A stretch of DNA of 64,000 bases from Physcomitrium patens (lineage: Eukaryota; Streptophyta; Bryopsida; Funariales; Funariaceae), in the NCBI RefSeq assembly GCF_000002425.4, contig NC_037254.1, positions 18,656,880-18,720,879 of the forward strand, read 5' to 3'. The position numbers and the translations under genes are program-made. The notes beneath the pieces are model-generated. The model made no database searches. It was not told the DNA's origin and saw nothing but the letters and a program-made list of their open reading frames with translations. Positions 59,131-64,000 of this stretch are shown piece after piece (the stretch's first letter is position 1; each line of letters begins with the position of its first letter).

Positions 59131-62100
59131 GTGCGGCTGGACAATGAAATATCCCAACAACAATCAGGTTCCTTTCTTTCTGTCCAACCTGCACTTTGTT
59201 TTACAATCCCTCTGTTTATCGGCCCTCAAAAACTGAGAACCTTAGCACTACTAGACTCAGGAGCATCTGCTTGTTTTTTAGACGAAGAATTTGCAAAGCA
59301 TCATAAGATCCCTTTAGTACAAAAATCAAAACGTGTTCATGTTGAGGTCATAGATATGCGACATTTATTGTCTGGTAGCATCACCCATGAATCAAAACCT
59401 ATAGAAGTAATGTTTAAAGACCATAGTAGTCATATTATTTTTAATATTATTAGAACCCCATCAAATCCTATTATTCTTGGTCTTTCTTGGTTGAAAAAAC
59501 ATAATCCATTGATAGATTGGAGGTTGCGGAAGATGACTTTTCCCACAAAACCACCCAAGAAAAAACCTAGTAAAAAACCTCGAAAAAAGAAATCCTTATT
59601 CATTGGAGCAAGAGCGTTTATAAGATCATCTAAGGAAGGCACTCCATTTGTCATTTATGCGGCTCCAACTACCGAGGAGAAGATCTCAACAGCAAGTATA
59701 CCGGAGCAATATAAAGATTTTGAAGACATGTTTCAAAAGAAGAACGCTGACATACTACCGGAACACCGACCATATGATTGTGCCATAGACTTACAAGAAG
59801 GAGTACAACCACCTTTTGGCCCAATCTACAATCTATCGCAAACAGAGTTCGCAGAGTTATGAAAGTACATCGACGAGAATCTAGCCAAGAACTTCATTCG
59901 TCATTCAAAATCATCAACTGGAGCACCCATCTTATTTGTGAAGAAGAAAGATGGATCATTACGGATGTGTGTGGACTATCAAGGCCTCAACAAGGTAACA
60001 AAAAAAAATCGTTACCCATTACCTTTGATTTCTAGTCTCTTAGAACAACTTGGACGTGCGAAGATCTTTACAAAAATTGATCTAAGGGGAGCTTATAATC
60101 TCGTACGAATCAAGGAAGGAGATGAGTGGAAGACAGCATTTCGTACAAGGTATGGTCATTTCGAATATAATGTCATGCCTTTTGGTCTTACCAATGCTCC
60201 AGCGGTTTTCCAACATATGATGAATGACATCTTTTGAGAACACCTCGATGATTTTGTTGTCATCTACTTGGACGATATTCTAATATTCTCTAAAAACGAG
60301 GAAGAGCATGAGGAGCATGTTCATTTGGTCTTGGAGAAACTACGCAAGCGAGGACTATATGCCAAATTAGAAAAGTGTTTATTTCACTAGACGGAGATGG
60401 AATTTTTGGGGTTCATTGCGACTACAGAAGGTTTGAAGATGGACTCCAAGAAAGTAGAAGCAATCATGTCTTGGGAGGTTCCGAAGACGGTTAGAGACGT
60501 ACAATGCTTTCTTGGTTTTGCTAACTTCTATCGGATCTTCATCAAGAATTATTCTCAAGTTGCTGCTCCTCTCACTCGATTAACATGCAAGGATAAGTTG
60601 GAATGGGGACCTTTGGCGGAGAAGGCGTTTCAAGATTTGAAGACAGCATTTACTACAGCTCCAATTTTGGTACATCCAGACTTTACAAAGACCTTCTATT
60701 TAGAAACTGATGCTTTAGATTTTACTTTGGAAGCTGTGCTTTCACAAATGAGTGAAGATAAGAAGCTCCATCCAGTTACATTCTATTCTCGGAAGTTCTC
60801 TGCTGCTGAAATCAATTATGAGATCCACGATAAGGAACTTCTTGCTGTAGTGGATTCTTTCGAAGAATGGCGTCACTTTCTTGAAGGAGCTGCACATCCA
60901 GTAACCGTATATACGGATCACAAGAATTTGGAGTATTTCATGGCAGCTCGAGTTTTAAATCGGCGTCAAGCTCGGTGGAATATGTCGCTATCTAGATTTG
61001 ATTTTGTTATCACTTATCGACCTGAAAGGCAGCAAGGACTATCCGATGCTTTATCAAGGAGATCGTATCTTGCACCAAAGGCTGGAGAAGCAGCGTTTGA
61101 TCAACAATGTACAACGTTATTGAAGCCAGAGAGATTTCAACTTTGTGCTACTATTGTATCATTTGATGCTGACTTCCTAAACCAGATACGTGCTATAACC
61201 ATTAAAGATTCAGTAGCCATTGATATCAAGCAACGTACCAATGACGACAAGTTCAAGGTGGAGGGAGATCTTTTATACTTTGAAGAGCGATTGTACATTC
61301 CAAAAGGACTAGCATGACTCCGAGTTCTTCAATCTCGCCATGATTTTCCAGCTGCGAGATATTTTGGATTCAACAAGACCTTGGAGCTTATTTCCCGAGA
61401 TTTTTGGTGGCCCTAAATGTGGAAGGATGTGAAAGATTTTGTCCTCTCTTGTGACATCTATTCAAGATCTAAGAATCCTTGGCATCGCCTTTATGGACTT
61501 CTATAGCCATTGCCAATTCCACGTCGACCATGGTCTTGAATTTCTATGGACTTCATCACGGACTTGCCATCATCAAACTCATTTGACAGCATCTTTGTCG
61601 TGGTAGATCGGCTTATGAAGATGGCACACTTTGTTCCTTGTAAGAAGACATCGTCCAGTGAAGTCACAGCAAGACTCTTTCTCGATAATGTGTATAGATA
61701 TCATGGACTATCAGATGATATCATATCAGATCGAGGTATCCAGTTCGTGTCAAAGTTTTGGAGATCTCTCTTTGGGATATTGAAGGTGGATATCAAGCTT
61801 TCTTCAACTTTTCATCCTCAAACTGATGGCCAAACGGAACGGGTGAACCAAGTCTTAGAGAAGTACTTACGATGCAGCATCAACTATCAGCAAGACGATT
61901 GGACTGCATATCTATCGCTAGCCGAGTTTGCATATAACAACACCTTCTAAGCGTCGACTCAACAAACACCATTCTTTTCCAACTATGGGTATCATCCGAA
62001 GCTTGATTTATTGAGTCCATCAACAAATAACAATCCAACAGCTGAAGGATTTGCGAAGCAACTATCAGAGCTTCAAACTATGTTGAAGCTTCAATTACAA

Positions 62101-62601
62101 TCCGCTCAAGAATCCTATAAGACGTCTGCAGATAGATTTCGGAATCCAGCACCTACTTTCAAAGTTGGAGACAAAGCCTTGCTTCTTCGACGAAATATCA
62201 AGACCAAGCGACCATGTGATAAGTTGGATTATCGAAGATTGGGACCATTTATTATCCAGAAGCAAATTAATCCAATGGCATATCGGCTGGAGTTATCGGC
62301 TTCTATGAAGGTACATCCAGTCTTTCATGTTTCTCTGTTGGAACCTTATCGAGAGTCATCTTTTCCTAAAAGAGTGCAATGTCTGCCACCTAGTATTGAA
62401 ATCGAGAACCACGAAGAATACGAGGTTGAAAAGGTATTGGATTCATGGCGAATGTGGGGAAAGTTAGAATATCTTGTTCATTGGTGCGGCTATGACATTA
62501 ATGAGCGAACATGGGAGCCAGCTGAAAATCTTGCGAATGCGCCACAAAAGGTACAGGAGTTTCATCAACGACATCCCGATAAACCTAAATCAATTCGATG
62601 A
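59131..62601 (+). pseudogene. pol: Element C pol: protease, RT, RNase H, integrase, chromodomain
   Basis: One frame across its length with stops at 59860, 60235, 60388, 61315, 61414, 61504, 61537 and 61948. Protease: LLDSGASACFLDEEF and [45 protein letters not shown] and YLDD near 60269. RNase H: INYEIHDKELLA and YTDHKNLEYF. Integrase: CDIYSRSK (a Cys of the zinc finger changed to Tyr), MDFITDLPSS, SDRGIQFVSKFW and QTDGQTERVNQVLEKYL. Chromodomain near 62400-62540: YEVEKVLDSWRMWG, EYLVHWCGYDI and TWEPAENL. The chromodomain and GPY/F part (62011-62601) are free of stops. Confidence 0.92.
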
Positions 62602-62717
62602 CAGCTTCTTTCTGAAGCTTGTTCTCCCAACAATATAAGAAAAGGGGAGAGCACCAGCAAAATTCATAGTTGATGTAGTTATTTTCTCCAAGATAGATCG
62701 TAGTTTGGTCTTTTGAT

Positions 62718-63071
62718 ATGGATAGCCAAGAGATAGATACTATGCCAGTCAGAGTATCGCAACCGAGTAGCTCACGAAGGTGACCCCAAGATGAAGAACT
62801 ACATGTAATACGATGACGACGGAGGATATCGAGTAACCGATCACTGGTGATCGTATTTGAGATCGAGCCTGCTTACGATGGTCAACCAGAAGGTATGTTT
62901 GTAGGACAATTTCACAATGAGGATACGGAAGTTCATGCTTGGTCAGAAGTCGAAGGCATGGGCCACTACCGTTGGCTTCAAGGGTCGATGAACCACTTGC
63001 CTCATGAACAACAGTTGGAGTTCATAGCAGAAGTTATGCGACAGATCTTCATTTTCTTGCATTGGTACTGA
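62718..63071 (+). pseudogene. Element C extra 3' ORF (117 codons, two stops)
   Basis: Starts MDSQEIDTMP at 62718, 117 bases after the pol stop, and ends IFIFLHWY at 63071. Two TGA stops in the N-terminal third stand where element B has CGA (Arg). From 62847 the frame is open and almost identical to B: LVIVFEIEPAYDGQPEG, HNEDTEVHAWSEVEG, WLQGSMNHLPHE, LEFIAEVMRQ. A purine tract and the 3' LTR follow. No recognised domain. The ORF retains the C-terminal residues that are broken by stops in B. Confidence 0.75.
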
Positions 63072-63118
63072 TCAACAACATTGCTTCTTAGAGACCTCGA
63101 AGCTAAAGGAGGGGGTGA

Positions 63119-63613
63119 TGTTAGGGACATATTCCTTAGAACTTTCCAGAGAGAAGTTTCTAGAACCTTCTAGAAAACAAGCCTCTGGAACCTTCTAGAA
63201 GAGAAGCCTTTGGAACCTTTTAGAGAGAAGTTTCTAGAAGCTTCTAGAAAGGAAGTTTCTGGAACCTTCTAGAAGAGAAGTTTCTAAAAGCTTCTAGAAA
63301 AGAATCCCTTGGAACTTTCTAGAAGCTTCCTAGTTAATAGAAGTAGCTCGAGAAGTTTCTAGAACCTTCTAGAAAGGAAGCCTTTGGAACCTTCTAGAAG
63401 CTTCCTAGTTAATAGAAGTAGCTCGAGAAGCTTCCTAAGTAGGAGTATATATAGGGATTGAGGCTGAAGAGTTCTTCAGTCTCGACAACACATCTCTTGG
63501 AGTTCTAGCTCACCTTTCTGGTGTTGTTCTTGTACTCATCTGTTTAATCTAGTTCCGCCACTTCTTCTTGAACTTCTTGTTAGATTTCAAGTCTGTATTT
63601 TGTGTCCGTGACA
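63119..63613 (+). repeat. Element C 3' LTR
   Basis: Starts TGTTAGGGAC after the purine tract (63106-63115) and a TGA spacer, and ends CCGTGACA. It has the same length as the 5' LTR and the same heat-shock-element organisation with a few transitions. Confidence 0.92.
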
Positions 63614-63735
63614 CCAACACATGTCCAACTTACAATATGCATGTCTAAATATACTACTTACAATAGACAAGATAAATTTCTTATATATATGCTATATGGC
63701 CAATATATACACCATAAGTTGTCAATATATGCAAT
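63614..63735 (-). repeat. Remainder of the A3 5' LTR beyond element C
   Basis: Contains 'acatgtccaacttaca', 'gctatatggccaatata' and 'accataagttgtcaa', the reverse-complement pattern of the central family-A LTR, matching 51900-52015. Homology fades near 63735, so the LTR is truncated or too diverged beyond that. Confidence 0.6.
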
Positions 63736-64000
63736 AAATTTTTGTGATGCATTTAATTTAAGTGCATCAAAGACATTTAGAAGATAATTAATTTTACTTA
63801 TAAAAAGAGGGAAGAAGAATATAATATTAATATATTTAAAATTTGAATAAAATTTAGAGTGTGAAATTAATGTCTTGAATGGATTATTCGAGCTTGATGA
63901 TATTGTCTTTTAAGATAAATATTCGATTCTATAATAATTTAAGAAGGATGTTGGAAGAAGGTTAGACAAAGAAATTTTTGGCATCAATTTGTTTTTCTAA
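63736..64000. other. AT-rich sequence, nothing recognised
   Basis: No ORF, repeat boundary or RNA gene identified up to the window edge. Confidence 0.5.

Larger units (their letters stand above)
57325..63613 (+). mobile_element. Element C: young Ty3 chromovirus of the B family
   Basis: 6,289 bp with 495-bp LTRs (57325-57819 and 63119-63613), flanked by CCAAC on both sides (57320-57324 and 63614-63618), a perfect 5-bp duplication. I count about 10 LTR differences by eye, all transitions (about 2%), making it the youngest insertion here. Order: LTR, self-complementary primer site, two-module leader, gag, pol with chromodomain, extra 3' ORF, purine tract AAAGGAGGGGG, LTR. Pol keeps one frame along its length but has eight in-frame stops; gag has one stop and a one-base insertion. 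Confidence 0.93.

Overview
This is nuclear DNA of a land plant. The evidence is a complete YUCCA-type auxin-biosynthesis gene, chromodomain-bearing Ty3/gypsy elements, a Ty1/copia element, a LINE relic and a foldback MITE in a very AT-rich background with many (TA)n runs. The YUCCA gene reads as one uninterrupted exon, and the Ty3 elements carry signatures best known outside flowering plants. That makes a bryophyte, other spore-bearing plant or gymnosperm worth considering, but this is only an inference and the species cannot be read from the window.

Layout. 1-4591: minus-strand fragment of a Ty3-like element (element D), apparently inserted into the chromodomain of an older plus-strand element (A0, about 4597-5864). 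5865-11040: AT-rich DNA with a second integrase relic and a roughly 195-bp tandem repeat (10255-11035). 11041-25298: a decayed family-A Ty3 element (A1). Its gag is split by a 1.33-kb solo LTR (12106-13438), and its 3' end is split by a nearly intact minus-strand element B (18152-24691, perfect 5-bp target duplication). 25331-31035: a minus-strand Ty1/copia element with perfect 5-bp duplication, inserted into the same satellite that flanks A1. 31440-36149: a strongly decayed family-A copy (A2). 36290-38700: LINE RT relic and an unidentified minus-strand coding relic. 38700-51800: the least repetitive part, with a GC-rich island, the YUCCA gene (44142-45452, minus), a MITE and GC-rich flanks. 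51800-57324 plus 63614-63735: a minus-strand family-A copy (A3) whose 5' LTR is split by element C (57325-63613, plus strand, perfect 5-bp duplication).

The most interesting material is shared by elements A, B and C. (1) Two nucleotides after the 5' LTR lies an 11-nt primer-binding site that is the reverse complement of an 11-nt LTR segment starting 31-32 nt after the start of the TATA box. This is the geometry of Tf1/sushi-type self-primed reverse transcription, and both partners change together between families. (2) The 5' leader carries hairpins whose stems covary between copies. (3) A small extra ORF after the chromodomain is recognisable in five copies. (4) The U3 of element C is an array of perfect heat-shock elements. 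The copia element looks primed by the anticodon half of initiator tRNA-Met.

Because of the nesting, only a few coding regions are uninterrupted: YUCCA, the gag and most of pol of B, most of the copia polyprotein, and long segments of C. Most stops in B and C look like C-to-T changes (CGA, CAA or CAG to a stop), as expected for methylated, silenced repeats.
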